From the NCBI RefSeq assembly GCF_052115385.1, contig NZ_JBFRGP010000001.1, positions 434,001 through 498,000 on the forward strand: DNA of 64,000 nt, in the 5' to 3' direction. The position numbers were made by a program, and so were the translations under genes. This DNA comes from Dyella_D sp052115385 (lineage in GTDB: Bacteria; Pseudomonadota; Gammaproteobacteria; Xanthomonadales; Rhodanobacteraceae). The notes under the pieces are model-generated. The model ran no database searches. It was not told the origin of the DNA and saw only the letters and a list, made by a program, of their open reading frames with translations. This document shows, one piece after another, positions 1 through 8,837 of the stretch (the stretch's first letter is position 1; the number at the start of each line of letters is the position of its first letter).

Positions 1-230
1 CAACATCGCCGCATTCGGGCGTGACGCGGCAAGCTGCGTTGTCCGTGGGGCGAGCTGGGCACGATGAAGGTTCGCGAAGGGAGGGAAGGGCTGCGGGACT
101 GCGATGCACAGGCGCGCCGTTCGGCATTTGTTGCATTGCGCAAGGTTCATGTCAATACTTCGTCATGAAACTTTCCGGGTGTCCGACGGTTTATCCGTCT
201 GGACGTCCAAACGACAAGAAGGGAATCCCC

Positions 231-683
231 ATGCAACTTCAACGTGCACTGGCGGCGGTGCTGGCCTTTGGCCTGATGGCCGGTTGCGCCACGCAACCGC
301 AGGCAACCGCCGGTTCGACCCTGCAGGGCGACCAGGCGCATCCGGCGGCGACCCAGGGCTGGGTGGAGACGCGCCTGTATTTCGGGCTGGGGCTGATTGA
401 CCAACCCAATGGCGGCGTGAGCGAGCAGGCCTGGCGTGCGTTTCTCGATCAGGAAGTGAGCTCGCGCTTTCCCGATGGGCTCAGCGTGATCGACGTGTAT
501 GGCCAGTGGCAGGGCAAGCAGCAGACCACGCCCGAGCGGCTGCGCTCGAAGCAGCTGGTGATCGATTATCCGGATACGGCGGAGAACCGTGCCAAGGTCG
601 AGGCGATCCGCGCGGCGTGGAAGCAGCGCACGGGTGACCAGTCGGTGATGCGGGTGACGCAGCCGGCGGATGTGTCGTTCTAG
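231..683 (+). CDS. DUF3574-like lipoprotein
   Basis: This 150-residue protein starts with a lipoprotein signal: a hydrophobic stretch followed by a lipobox-like LMAGCAT, with the cysteine near residue 19. The rest is a compact soluble domain that begins GWVETRLYFGLGL and includes the conserved-looking DVYGQWQ segment. That pattern matches the DUF3574 family of small bacterial secreted proteins, whose role is unknown. I chose the ATG at 231 over upstream in-frame starts because it places the signal peptide at the N terminus and has the purine-rich GAAGGG just upstream. The protein is probably lipid-anchored in the periplasm or outer membrane. No operon partner is visible; the next gene starts about 200 bases later, after a palindromic repeat. 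Confidence 0.75.
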   Translation: MQLQRALAAVLAFGLMAGCATQPQATAGSTLQGDQAHPAATQGWVETRLYFGLGLIDQPNGGVSEQAWRAFLDQEVSSRFPDGLSVIDVYGQWQGKQQTTPERLRSKQLVIDYPDTAENRAKVEAIRAAWKQRTGDQSVMRVTQPADVSF

Positions 684-704
684 CTATCAACTTTCAACGG
701 AGGA

Positions 705-858
705 GTCCTTCTCCCTCCGGGAGAAGGTGGCGGCAGCCGGATGAGGGTTCGGGCGGAGCGGTGTACATCATTCTTGCGCTCCGCCCGTACCCTCACCCTA
801 ACCCCTCTCTCCCACAGGGACTACCTTCGGGACGCCGGTGGGAGAGGGGCCTTACATC
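705..858. repeat. Intergenic imperfect palindrome, CCCTCACCC type
   Basis: A roughly 150-base imperfect inverted repeat. An inner stem pairs TGAGGGTTCGGGCGGAGCG (about 742-760) with CGCTCCGCCCGTACCCTCA (about 778-795). A smaller TTCTCCC/GGGAGAA hairpin lies on the left, and a GGGAGAGGGG block closes the right. It looks like one of the interspersed palindromic repeats common between genes in Xanthomonadales. It may also end transcription of the lipoprotein gene, but no U-tract is present. It runs almost to the start of the permease gene. Confidence 0.55.
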
Positions 859-880
859 TTTCTATAGGTGACCTCTCCCT

Positions 881-2467
881 GTGACCGACTTGCATTCACG
901 CCGCTGGCTCGCGCCCGGCGATCTCAACGGCTTCCTCGGCCTGGTGGTGGACAACCTGTCCATCATGGCCTTCCTCGCCACCGCCCTGATCGGCCTGTTC
1001 GGCTTCCCCGCCGACATCGTGTTCCTGCGCATGTTTCCCGGCACCGCCTTGGGCGTGCTGCTGGGCAACCTGGCGTATACCGTGATGGCGCGTCGGCTGG
1101 CCGCGCGTACGGGCCGCGACGATGTGACCGCGATGCCGCTGGGCCTGGATGCGCCGACCAGCATCGGCATGGCGCTGCTGGTGCTCGGTCCGGCCTTCGT
1201 GCATTTCAAGCAGGGCGGCATGGACGAAGCGGCTGCCGCGCAGGCCACCTGGGAACTGGGCATGGCCTCGCTGGTGGTGATGGGCGTGCTGAAGTTCGTG
1301 CTGTCGTTCTTCGGTGGCGCGGTGCAGCGGCATGTGCCGCGTGCGGGGCTGCTCGGCTCGATCGCCGGCATCGCGCTGGTGCTGATGGGTTTCCTGCCGC
1401 TGGTGGAGATCATGAAGGTGCCGCTGGTCGGCTTCGCCGGCTTAGGGGTAGTGCTGTACGCGCTGGTGGCGAAGGGGCGCCTGCCGTTCGGGGTGCCGGG
1501 CGTGCTGGCGGCGGTGGCGATCGGCGCCGCGCTGTATTACCTGCTGGGGCCGCTGGGCTGGCTGGGCAGCGGCTATCACGCGCCGGCGGGATGGACCTGG
1601 CGCTTCGCGCTGCCGCTGCCCACGCTGAAGTGGATGGATGGCATCGCCTATACCGTGCCGTACCTGCCGCTGATCCTGCCGTTCGGCCTGCTGATGGTGG
1701 TGGGCGGCATCAATGTCACCGAGAGTGCTCGCGCGGCCGGCGACGAATACCGCACCCGCGACATCCTGCTGGTGGAGGCGCTGGCCACCCTGGTCGCCGG
1801 CTGCTGCGGCGGCGTGGCGCAGACCACGCCGTATATCGGCCAGCCTTCGTACAAGGCGATGGGCGCGCGCAGCGGCTATACGCTGCTGACCGGCATCGTG
1901 ATCGGGCTGGGCGGCGTATTCGGTTATTTGTCCAACATCGTGGAGCTGGTGCCGTTGTCGGTGCTGGCGCCGATCCTGGTGTTCGTGGCGATCGGCATCA
2001 CCGTGCAGGCCTTCGAGGCGACGCCGATGCGCTATGCGGCGGCGGTGGTGTTCAGTTTCTTCCCGGCGATCGCGCGGATGGTGACGATCAAGCTGAGCGA
2101 TCCGACCTATGTGTCGCCGCAGCACTTCGGCGAACTGTTCAACCAGCAGGGGCATGGCATCGCGGAGTTGGCGGTGATCACCATCCTGGGCAACGGCTTC
2201 ATCATCACCGCGATGGTGTGGGCCAGCTTCGTGGTGGCGCTGATCGACGGCAAGACCGGGCGTGCCGCCTTGATCCTGCTGCTGGGTGCGGCGCTGACGC
2301 TGTTCGGATTGATCCATTCGGTGGATCCGGCCGGCGGCGTGTATCTGCCCTGGTTGCTCGACGCTGGAGCGCGCAGTCTGGTGTGGCAATTTGCCGGAGC
2401 TTACGGCGCACTTGCCGGCGTCCTGCTCTTGCTCAGCCTGCAGCGTGCGAAAGCATCGGCCGTATGA
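881..2467 (+). CDS. NCS2-like nucleobase permease family protein
   Basis: A 528-residue polytopic inner-membrane protein with about a dozen hydrophobic segments. The layout and Gly/Pro-rich half-helix signatures (near GRDDVTAMPLG and GGVAQTTPYIGQPSYKAMG) resemble the NCS2/AzgA-like permease superfamily of nucleobase and related transporters. Substrate cannot be read from the sequence. The start is GTG at 881; no strong ribosome-binding site precedes it. An overlapping 534-residue frame starting at 868 has no transmembrane pattern and is a shadow. The gene stands alone, followed by a clear hairpin terminator. The substrate-binding signatures of classical uracil or xanthine permeases were not identified, so the family call is firmer than the function. 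Confidence 0.7.
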   Translation: MTDLHSRRWLAPGDLNGFLGLVVDNLSIMAFLATALIGLFGFPADIVFLRMFPGTALGVLLGNLAYTVMARRLAARTGRDDVTAMPLGLDAPTSIGMALLVLGPAFVHFKQGGMDEAAAAQATWELGMASLVVMGVLKFVLSFFGGAVQRHVPRAGLLGSIAGIALVLMGFLPLVEIMKVPLVGFAGLGVVLYALVAKGRLPFGVPGVLAAVAIGAALYYLLGPLGWLGSGYHAPAGWTWRFALPLPTLKWMDGIAYTVPYLPLILPFGLLMVVGGINVTESARAAGDEYRTRDILLVEALATLVAGCCGGVAQTTPYIGQPSYKAMGARSGYTLLTGIVIGLGGVFGYLSNIVELVPLSVLAPILVFVAIGITVQAFEATPMRYAAAVVFSFFPAIARMVTIKLSDPTYVSPQHFGELFNQQGHGIAELAVITILGNGFIITAMVWASFVVALIDGKTGRAALILLLGAALTLFGLIHSVDPAGGVYLPWLLDAGARSLVWQFAGAYGALAGVLLLLSLQRAKASAV

Positions 2468-2498
2468 CATAGGCCGAACGGAAGAGAGCGATGACAAG

Positions 2499-2526
2499 AG
2501 ACCCGTCAACGACGGGTCTTTTTTTG
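2499..2526 (+). terminator. Rho-independent terminator after permease
   Basis: AGACCCGTC pairs with GACGGGTCT around an AAC loop and is followed by a run of seven to eight T residues. It lies about 30 bases after the permease stop codon. Confidence 0.85.
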
Positions 2527-2719
2527 CGTTGTGGATCACACGCACGCAGGGCACCGGAATTCAGGCAGGCTGGGCGCAACTCATTGCGCCGCGAAATGGC
2601 TAGCCTGACAATCGGAGCGCATCGTTGCGGGCGCATCCTGGCAGGGACTGCCACGTCGCGAGGCGAAGGGGTTGGAAGCCCCGGCAGTCGAGTCGGAATG
2701 CTTTGCTTGGGGGAAGTCG

Positions 2720-3268
2720 ATGCTGCTCAACAACGCCAGCCTGGTGGTTGACGACCGCGTCGTCCTTGGACCTGGTGAGCCCTGGGATATCTTTTTCTTC
2801 GTCGGCGAAATCGTCGCCGGCGCGCGCGAGGGGCATTTCGCCTGCGCTTCGATGAGTCATGCGATGCGCAAGCACGGCCTGGCCTGCGCCAAGGCCATCC
2901 TGGCCAGCCGGCTGCCGTGGCGCCGTTCCGCCGGCAGCCGGTTTGTCGTCGCGCGCAAGGGCGGCGAAGTACTGGGCGCGATGCTGCTGAGGGACGAGAA
3001 GCTTGAGGATGGCACGCCCTCCCTCCTGCTCGAATACCTGGTGGTGGCGGCGTCCGCCCGCCGGGCCGGCGTCGGTCGGCTGCTGGTGGACTATGCGTTG
3101 CGCCGCGCGCCGGTCGGCGGGGTGGAGTGCTTCTGCACCGACTTCTCGCGCAGCATGCAGCGCCTGCTCAAGCGGCAAGGTTTCGTGCGCACGCATCGCG
3201 CCAAGGAAATCCAGGTCAACGCGGACAGCCGCATCGCGATGCCGGCGCGCTTTTTCTGGAAGCCATGA
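2720..3268 (+). CDS. GNAT-family N-acetyltransferase
   Basis: A 182-residue protein with the GNAT fold signature: a beta-strand LLLEYLVVAA followed by ARRAGVGRLLVDYAL, which matches the acetyl-CoA pyrophosphate-binding R/Q-x-x-G-x-G/A loop. A C-terminal segment, RLLKRQGF, is typical of the last GNAT strand and helix. The substrate is unknown. The reading frame is open upstream to 2672, but I prefer the ATG at 2720 because a strong GGGGGAAG ribosome-binding site sits just before it. The gene is isolated: a terminator lies about 190 bases upstream of it and a bidirectional terminator directly follows. Confidence 0.8.
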   Translation: MLLNNASLVVDDRVVLGPGEPWDIFFFVGEIVAGAREGHFACASMSHAMRKHGLACAKAILASRLPWRRSAGSRFVVARKGGEVLGAMLLRDEKLEDGTPSLLLEYLVVAASARRAGVGRLLVDYALRRAPVGGVECFCTDFSRSMQRLLKRQGFVRTHRAKEIQVNADSRIAMPARFFWKP

Positions 3269-3271
3269 TGC

Positions 3272-3299
3272 AAAAGGCCCGGCATCGCCGGGCCTTTTG
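3272..3299. terminator. Bidirectional terminator between convergent genes
   Basis: AAAAGGCCCGG and CCGGGCCTTTT form a near-perfect stem, with A and T runs on both sides. It serves both the acetyltransferase (plus) and the MFS carrier (minus). Confidence 0.85.
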
Positions 3300-3319
3300 C
3301 ATATGCACGTAGCCGCTGC

Positions 3320-4651
3320 TCAGTCGCGCGATTCGAGCGCCCGGTTCAGGCGCAGCGCGCCCAGCGTGCAGATCGCGCCGGACAGCAGGTACACCGTCAC
3401 CGCGCCCAGCCCGAACTTGCTCGACAGCCCCAGCGCCACCAGCGGCGCGAACGCGGCGCCGATCAGCCAGGCCAGGTCGGTGGTGAGGGCCGCGCCGGTG
3501 TAGCGGAAGCGGATCGGGAAGTTCGAGGTCACCGTGCCGGCGGACTGGCCGTAGGAAAGTCCCAGCAGGGCGAAGCCGATCAGGATGAAGGCATCCTGCG
3601 CGGCGCGGCTGCCGCCGAGCAGCCAGGGCGCGAAGAAGCTGAAGATGCCGATCAGGGCGGCCAGCACGCCCAGGGTGGTGCGGCGGCCGATGCGGTCGGC
3701 GACCAGGCCCGAGGCGATGGTGCCCAGGATGCCCACGCCCGCGCCGATCACCTGGATCAGCAGCACGTCGTTGACCGGCTGGGTCGAGCCCAGGCTGATC
3801 CACGACAGCGGGAACACCGTGACCAGGTGGAACAGCGCATAGCTGGCCAGGGCCGCGAACGCGCCCAGGAAGATGTTGTAGTCCTGCTTGCGCAGCATCT
3901 CGAAGATGCCGATCGGCTCGAGCGCGCTCTCTTCCATCGCCTGCGTGTATTCCTCGGTCACCACCAGGCGCAGGCGGGCGAACAGCGCCACCACGTTGAT
4001 GGCGAACGCCACGAAGAACGGATAGCGCCAGCCCCAGCTGAGGAAGTCCTCGCTGGACAGCTGGCTGTGCAGGAACAGGAACAGCGCACTGGCCAGCATG
4101 AAGCCGATCGGCGCGCCGAGCTGGCCGAGCATGGCGTACCAGCCGCGGCGGCCCTTCGGCGTATTGAGCGCCAGCAGCGAGGGCAGGCCGTCCCAGGAGC
4201 CGCCGAAGGCAATGCCCTGCAGCAGGCGGAAGAACGCCAGCAGCGCGATGGCGCGCCAGCCCAGCGTCTCGAAGCCGGGCAGGAAGGCCATGCCCACGGT
4301 CGAGCTGCCCAGCAGGAACAGCGCCGCGGTGAGCTTGGTGCCGCGGCTCCAGCGGCGCTGGATGGTCATGAACAGGGCGGTGCCGAACGGGCGCGCCACG
4401 AAGGCCAGGGCGAAGATAACGAAGGACAGCAGCAGCCCGTGCAGGCGGTCGCGGAACGGGAAGAACACCTGCGGGAACACCAGCACCGAGGCGATGCCGA
4501 AGACGAAGAAGTCGAAGTACTCGGAGGCGCGCCCGATCACCACGCCGACGGCGATCTCGCCGGGGGCGACGTGCGAGTGGCCGGGGGCGGGTGTGTCCTG
4601 CTGCGCCGCGTCGGTGGATCCGTGCTGATCGAAAGTGCTCGACATCGCCAT
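3320..4651 (-). CDS. MFS transporter, metabolite:H+ symporter-like
   Basis: A roughly 443-residue major facilitator with 12 predicted membrane helices. After a hydrophilic N terminus it reads GVVIGRASEYFDFFVFG, the helix-1 signature of the metabolite:proton symporter branch (ProP/ShiA/KgtP-like). The loop motif ADRIGRRTTL between later helices is the repeat of the MFS G-x-x-x-D-R/K-x-G-R-R motif. The substrate is unknown. The start is uncertain: in-frame ATGs occur at 4693, 4651 and 4645, none with a strong ribosome-binding site; I used 4651. The gene is divergent from cyoA, and the 123-base gap must hold both promoters. Confidence 0.8.
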   Translation of the reverse strand: MAMSSTFDQHGSTDAAQQDTPAPGHSHVAPGEIAVGVVIGRASEYFDFFVFGIASVLVFPQVFFPFRDRLHGLLLSFVIFALAFVARPFGTALFMTIQRRWSRGTKLTAALFLLGSSTVGMAFLPGFETLGWRAIALLAFFRLLQGIAFGGSWDGLPSLLALNTPKGRRGWYAMLGQLGAPIGFMLASALFLFLHSQLSSEDFLSWGWRYPFFVAFAINVVALFARLRLVVTEEYTQAMEESALEPIGIFEMLRKQDYNIFLGAFAALASYALFHLVTVFPLSWISLGSTQPVNDVLLIQVIGAGVGILGTIASGLVADRIGRRTTLGVLAALIGIFSFFAPWLLGGSRAAQDAFILIGFALLGLSYGQSAGTVTSNFPIRFRYTGAALTTDLAWLIGAAFAPLVALGLSSKFGLGAVTVYLLSGAICTLGALRLNRALESRD

Positions 4652-4774
4652 GCTTGAACTTGAGAACGGGGGAGGTTCGCGCAAGGATCGCACCGGTGGC
4701 GTTTAATCGCCATGAGACAAAGTGTCCTATTCCGCGGTGCAGCACGCGTAGGTTAACTTTCCGGGTCTCCCCAC
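4652..4774. promoter_or_regulatory. Divergent promoter region, MFS carrier / cyo operon
   Basis: The gap between the divergent carrier gene and cyoA must contain the cyo promoter. The only structured element I see is the small palindrome GACAAAGTGTC (4716-4726). No convincing FNR/ANR-type TTGAT-N4-ATCAA box or sigma-70 pair is recognisable. No regulator is assigned. Confidence 0.4.
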
Positions 4775-5746
4775 ATGCTTCGGCTTCCCTTCCGGCCCAT
4801 GTCCTCCAAGGCTCTCCGCGGACTGTTGCTCCCCGCCGTCCTGCTGCTGTCGGGCTGCCAGACCGTGCTTATGTCGCCCTCCGGCGACATGGCGGTGCAG
4901 CAGCGCGACATCATCATCATCTCGCTGGTGCTGATGCTGCTCATCGTCATACCGGTGATCGGCCTCACCCTGTTCTTCGCCTGGCGTTACCGGGCGTCCA
5001 ACCAGAAGGCCACCTACAAGCCGGATTGGGACCACTCCACCGTGCTGGAGCTGCTGATCTGGTCGGCCCCGCTGCTGATCATCATCGCGCTGGGCGCGCT
5101 GACCTGGGTCAGCACGCACAAGCTGGACCCGTTCCGGCCGCTGGAGCGTATCTCGCAAGGCCGTGAGATTCCGGCCGGGGTCAAGCCGCTGGAAGTTGAC
5201 GTGGTCGCGCTGGACTGGAAATGGTTGTTCATCTATCCGGAGCAGGGCATTGCCACGGTGAACGAGCTGGCCGCGCCGGTCGACCGCCCGATCCAGTTCA
5301 AGATCACCGCCTCGACCGTGATGAACTCCTTCTTCATCCCCACCCTGGCCGGCCAGATCTACGCCATGCCGGGCATGGAGACCAAGCTGCACGCGGTGAT
5401 CAACCGGCCGGGCAGCTATGAAGGCATCTCGGCCAACTACAGCGGCGCCGGCTTCTCGGGCATGCATTTCAAGTTTTTAGGTCTTAGCGAAGGCGAGTTC
5501 GAGCAGTGGGTGGCCAAGGCGAAGGACGGCGGCGCGTTGACCCGCGAAAGCTATCTGCAGCTGGAGAAGCCCAGCGAGAACGAACCCGTGCGCCGCTATG
5601 CCAGCGTCGCGCCCGACCTGTATCCCGCTATCGTCAATCTCTGTGTCGCGCCGGGTACGCCGTGCATGCACGAGACCATGGCCAAGGACGCGGCTCGCGC
5701 CGGCAAGCCCACCGGCGAGCACGACATGTCGCACATGGAGCACTGA
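4775..5746 (+). CDS. cyoA: Cytochrome bo3 quinol oxidase subunit II
   Basis: A 323-residue subunit II of a haem-copper terminal oxidase in the inner membrane. It has a lipoprotein signal (LLLSGCQT, cysteine about residue 28), two membrane helices (about 45-70 and 88-108), then a periplasmic cupredoxin domain. The segment SGMHFKFLGLS, where cytochrome c oxidases carry the CuA cysteines, has none, which marks a quinol oxidase. The C terminus ends in a histidine- and methionine-rich tail (HDMSHMEH). A second start at 4799 (MSSKALRG) is equally possible, as neither has a clear ribosome-binding site. It is the first gene of cyoABCD-SURF1. Confidence 0.93.
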   Translation: MLRLPFRPMSSKALRGLLLPAVLLLSGCQTVLMSPSGDMAVQQRDIIIISLVLMLLIVIPVIGLTLFFAWRYRASNQKATYKPDWDHSTVLELLIWSAPLLIIIALGALTWVSTHKLDPFRPLERISQGREIPAGVKPLEVDVVALDWKWLFIYPEQGIATVNELAAPVDRPIQFKITASTVMNSFFIPTLAGQIYAMPGMETKLHAVINRPGSYEGISANYSGAGFSGMHFKFLGLSEGEFEQWVAKAKDGGALTRESYLQLEKPSENEPVRRYASVAPDLYPAIVNLCVAPGTPCMHETMAKDAARAGKPTGEHDMSHMEH

Positions 5747-5797
5747 CCGTGCGCCGTCCGATTCGCCTTACGCATTACGCCTTACCGGGTGTCCACG

Positions 5798-7801
5798 ATG
5801 TCTGACCATCCCGATCTGACCAAACTCATCTTCGGCCGTCTCAGCTGGGACGCGCTCCCGTTGCATGAGCCCATCCTGCTGGTCACCTTCGCCGCCGTCG
5901 CCCTCGGTGGCCTGGTGCTGTTCGGCCTGATCACCAAGTACCGCCTGTGGGGCTATCTCTGGCACGAGTGGTTCACCAGCATCGACCACAAGAAGATCGG
6001 CATCATGTACATGGTGCTGGGCCTGGTGATGCTGCTGCGCGGGTTTTCCGACGCGATCATGATGCGCCTGCAGCAGGCGATCTCCTTCGGCGACAACCTG
6101 GGCTACCTGCCGCCGCACCACTACGACCAGGTCTTCACCGCCCATGGCGTGATCATGATCTTCTTCGTGGCGATGCCGATCGTGACCGGCCTGATGAACT
6201 ACGTGGTGCCGCTGCAGATCGGCGCGCGCGACGTGGCGTTCCCGTTCCTCAATAACTTCAGCTTCTGGATGACCACCGCCGGCGCCGTGCTGGTGATGGC
6301 CTCGCTGTTCGTGGGCGAGTTCGCGCGCACCGGCTGGCTGGCGTATCCGCCGCTGTCGGGCATCCTGGCCAGTCCGGATGTCGGCGTGGACTACTACATA
6401 TGGTCCTTGCAGATAGCCGGCGTGGGCACCTTGCTATCGGGCGTCAACCTGCTGGTGACCATCATCAAGATGCGCGCGCCGGGCATGAAGCTGATGCAGA
6501 TGCCGGTGTTCACCTGGACCGCGCTGTGCACCAACGTACTGATCATCGCCGCCTTCCCGGTGCTGACCGCGGTGCTGGCGCTGCTGTCGCTGGACCGGTA
6601 CCTGGGCACCCACATGTTCACCAACGAGCTTGGCGGCAACGCCATGATGTACGTGAACCTGATCTGGATCTGGGGCCATCCGGAGGTCTACATCCTGATC
6701 CTGCCGATGTTCGGCGTGTTCTCCGAGGTAGTCTCCACCTTCGCCCGCAAACGCCTGTTCGGCTACACCTCGATGGTGTACGCCTCGATCGTGATCACCG
6801 TGCTGGCCTACCTGGTGTGGCTGCATCACTTCTTCACCATGGGCTCGGGCGCGAGCGTGAACTCGTTCTTCGGCATCACCACGATGATCATCTCGATCCC
6901 CACCGGCGCGAAGATCTTCAACTGGCTGTTCACCATGTACCGCGGCCGCATCCAGTTCGAGCTGCCGATGATGTGGACGCTGGCCTTCATGGTCACCTTC
7001 GTGATCGGCGGCATGACCGGCGTGCTGCTGGCGGTGCCGCCGGCGGACTTCTCGCTGCACAACAGCCTGTTCCTGATCGCGCATTTCCATAACGTGATCA
7101 TCGGCGGCGTGCTGTTCGGTGCGTTCGCGGCGATCAACTTCTGGTTCCCCAAGGCGTTCGGCTTCAAGCTCGACGTGTTCTGGGGCAAGTGCTCTTTCTG
7201 GCTGTGGGTGGTGGGCTTCTACTTCGCCTTCATGCCGCTGTACGTGCTGGGCCTGATGGGCGTGACCCGCCGCATCAGCCACTTCGAGGACTCCTCGCTG
7301 CAGATCTGGTTCCAGATCGCCGCGTTCGGCGCGGTGCTGATCGCGCTGGGCATCGGCGCGATGCTGATCCAGTTCGTGGTGAGCTTCCTGCGCCGCGACC
7401 AGTTGCGCGACGTCACCGGCGATCCCTGGGACGGCCGCACGCTGGAGTGGTCGACCTCCTCGCCGCCGCCGGCCTACAACTTCGCCTTCACCCCGGTGGT
7501 GCACGATGGCGACGCCTGGTGGCAGATGAAGCAGCTGGGCTGGCAGCGGCCGCTGTCCGGCTTTATCGATATCCACATGCCGAAGAACACCGGTGCCGGC
7601 ATCATCCTGGCCGGCATCAGCACGGTGCTGGGCTTCGCCATGATCTGGCAGATGTGGCTGATCGCCGCCGTGGCCTTCGTGTCCCTGCTGGCCGTGGCGA
7701 TCGGGCATACCTTCAACTACAACCGCGAGTACTACATCCAGGCCGCCGACGTGGCCCGGGTGGAGTCGGCGCGCACGGAGCAGCTGGCCAGCCATGTCTA
7801 A
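5798..7801 (+). CDS. cyoB: Cytochrome bo3 quinol oxidase subunit I
   Basis: The 667-residue catalytic subunit that holds the low-spin haem and the haem-CuB centre and pumps protons while reducing oxygen to water. The ligands are visible: TAHGVIMIFF (low-spin haem His), WGHPEVYIL (CuB His with the cross-linked Tyr), WLHHFFTMG (CuB His pair) and AHFHNVIIGG (high-spin and low-spin haem His). The length and about 15 helices match E. coli CyoB. I preferred the ATG at 5798 over an in-frame GTG at 5789. It is 51 bases after cyoA and overlaps cyoC by 8 bases, which implies translational coupling. Confidence 0.96.
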   Translation: MSDHPDLTKLIFGRLSWDALPLHEPILLVTFAAVALGGLVLFGLITKYRLWGYLWHEWFTSIDHKKIGIMYMVLGLVMLLRGFSDAIMMRLQQAISFGDNLGYLPPHHYDQVFTAHGVIMIFFVAMPIVTGLMNYVVPLQIGARDVAFPFLNNFSFWMTTAGAVLVMASLFVGEFARTGWLAYPPLSGILASPDVGVDYYIWSLQIAGVGTLLSGVNLLVTIIKMRAPGMKLMQMPVFTWTALCTNVLIIAAFPVLTAVLALLSLDRYLGTHMFTNELGGNAMMYVNLIWIWGHPEVYILILPMFGVFSEVVSTFARKRLFGYTSMVYASIVITVLAYLVWLHHFFTMGSGASVNSFFGITTMIISIPTGAKIFNWLFTMYRGRIQFELPMMWTLAFMVTFVIGGMTGVLLAVPPADFSLHNSLFLIAHFHNVIIGGVLFGAFAAINFWFPKAFGFKLDVFWGKCSFWLWVVGFYFAFMPLYVLGLMGVTRRISHFEDSSLQIWFQIAAFGAVLIALGIGAMLIQFVVSFLRRDQLRDVTGDPWDGRTLEWSTSSPPPAYNFAFTPVVHDGDAWWQMKQLGWQRPLSGFIDIHMPKNTGAGIILAGISTVLGFAMIWQMWLIAAVAFVSLLAVAIGHTFNYNREYYIQAADVARVESARTEQLASHV

Positions 7802-8423
7802 CGCCAACGCCATGACTGCGGTTCCGGGCGAGCCGCTGAAGTTCCACCAGGAAACCGAGCACCATCCGGAGAACGGCACGCTGCTCGGTTTCTGGCTGTA
7901 CCTGATGAGCGACTGCCTCATCTTCGCCTGCCTGTTCGCGGTGTACGGCGTGCTGGGCCGCAGCTATGCCGGTGGCCCGACCGGCGCGGAAGTGTTCGAG
8001 CTGCCGCTGGTGGCGCTCAACACCTCGCTGCTGCTGCTGTCGTCGATCACCTATGGCTTCGCCATGCTGGAGATGCAGCGCAACCGGGTGAACGGCACCC
8101 TGGTGTGGCTGGTCATCACCGGCCTGCTCGGCGCCGGCTTTATCGGGATCGAGCTGTACGAGTTCGGCCATCTGATCGCCGAGGGCAATGGCCCGCAGCG
8201 CAGTGCGTTCCTGTCCTCGTTCTTCACCCTGGTCGGCACGCACGGCCTGCACGTGAGCTGCGGCATCCTGTGGCTGATCACGCTGATGGTGCAGGTCAAG
8301 CGCAAGGGCCTGATCGGGCCGAACAAGCGCCGCCTGTGGTGCCTGTCGATGTTCTGGCACTTTCTCGACGTGGTGTGGATCGGCGTCTTCAGCTTTGTCT
8401 ATCTGATGGGAGTGCTGCCGTGA
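7794..8423 (+). CDS. cyoC: Cytochrome bo3 quinol oxidase subunit III
   Basis: A 209-residue subunit III with five membrane helices. Typical features include the start of the membrane domain at GFWLYLMSDCLIFA, a central IGIELYEF helix, and THGLHVSCGILW. It stabilises the catalytic core and carries no redox centre. Its ATG lies within the end of cyoB (8-base overlap), and its stop codon overlaps the GTG start of cyoD, so the three genes are tightly coupled. Confidence 0.94.
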   Translation: MSNANAMTAVPGEPLKFHQETEHHPENGTLLGFWLYLMSDCLIFACLFAVYGVLGRSYAGGPTGAEVFELPLVALNTSLLLLSSITYGFAMLEMQRNRVNGTLVWLVITGLLGAGFIGIELYEFGHLIAEGNGPQRSAFLSSFFTLVGTHGLHVSCGILWLITLMVQVKRKGLIGPNKRRLWCLSMFWHFLDVVWIGVFSFVYLMGVLP

Positions 8424-8818
8424 GCGCGCATACCGACGTCCATGCTGCGCACGACGGCCATGGCCACGACGAGCATCACGACGACGGCATCGGCCACGTC
8501 TCGCTGAAGGGTTACGCCATCGGCTTCGTGCTGGCGGTGCTGCTTACCGCGGTGCCGTTCGCGCTGGTGATGAGCGGCGGCCTGAAGGATCCCAGCGCCA
8601 CGGCGTTCGTGATCCTCGGCTTCGCCGCCGTGCAGATCGTGGTGCACATGGTGTACTTCCTGCACATGAACGCGAAGTCGGAGGGCGGCTGGAACATGCT
8701 GGCCCTGATCTTTACCGCGGTGCTGGTGCTGATCACCTTGAGCGGTTCGATCTGGGTGATGTATCACCTCAATCACAACATGATGCCGGCCCTGATGGAC
8801 CCGCGGAACCTGCCGTGA
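8420..8818 (+). CDS. cyoD: Cytochrome bo3 quinol oxidase subunit IV
   Basis: A 132-residue subunit IV with three membrane helices and the family signature AVQIVVHMVYFLHMN. It starts at a GTG that overlaps the cyoC stop (GTGA, four bases). The N-terminal 26 residues before the first helix are unusually rich in histidine (nine His, with HDGHGHDEHHDD), much more than the short acidic N terminus usual for CyoD. This could bind copper or other metals, which is inference. No haem O synthase gene (cyoE) follows; the next gene encodes a SURF1 protein. Confidence 0.92.
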   Translation: MSAHTDVHAAHDGHGHDEHHDDGIGHVSLKGYAIGFVLAVLLTAVPFALVMSGGLKDPSATAFVILGFAAVQIVVHMVYFLHMNAKSEGGWNMLALIFTAVLVLITLSGSIWVMYHLNHNMMPALMDPRNLP

Positions 8819-8837
8819 GCTTCCCTGCGGCGGTGCC

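Noticed and set aside
868..2472. A 534-codon frame overlapping the permease in another phase
   Set aside because: Arg/Gly/Ala-rich with no membrane pattern, whereas the 881-2467 frame gives a typical permease.
4775..7801. aa3-type cytochrome c oxidase
   Set aside because: Subunit II lacks the CuA cysteines and the operon has the cyoD-type subunit IV, so it is a quinol oxidase.
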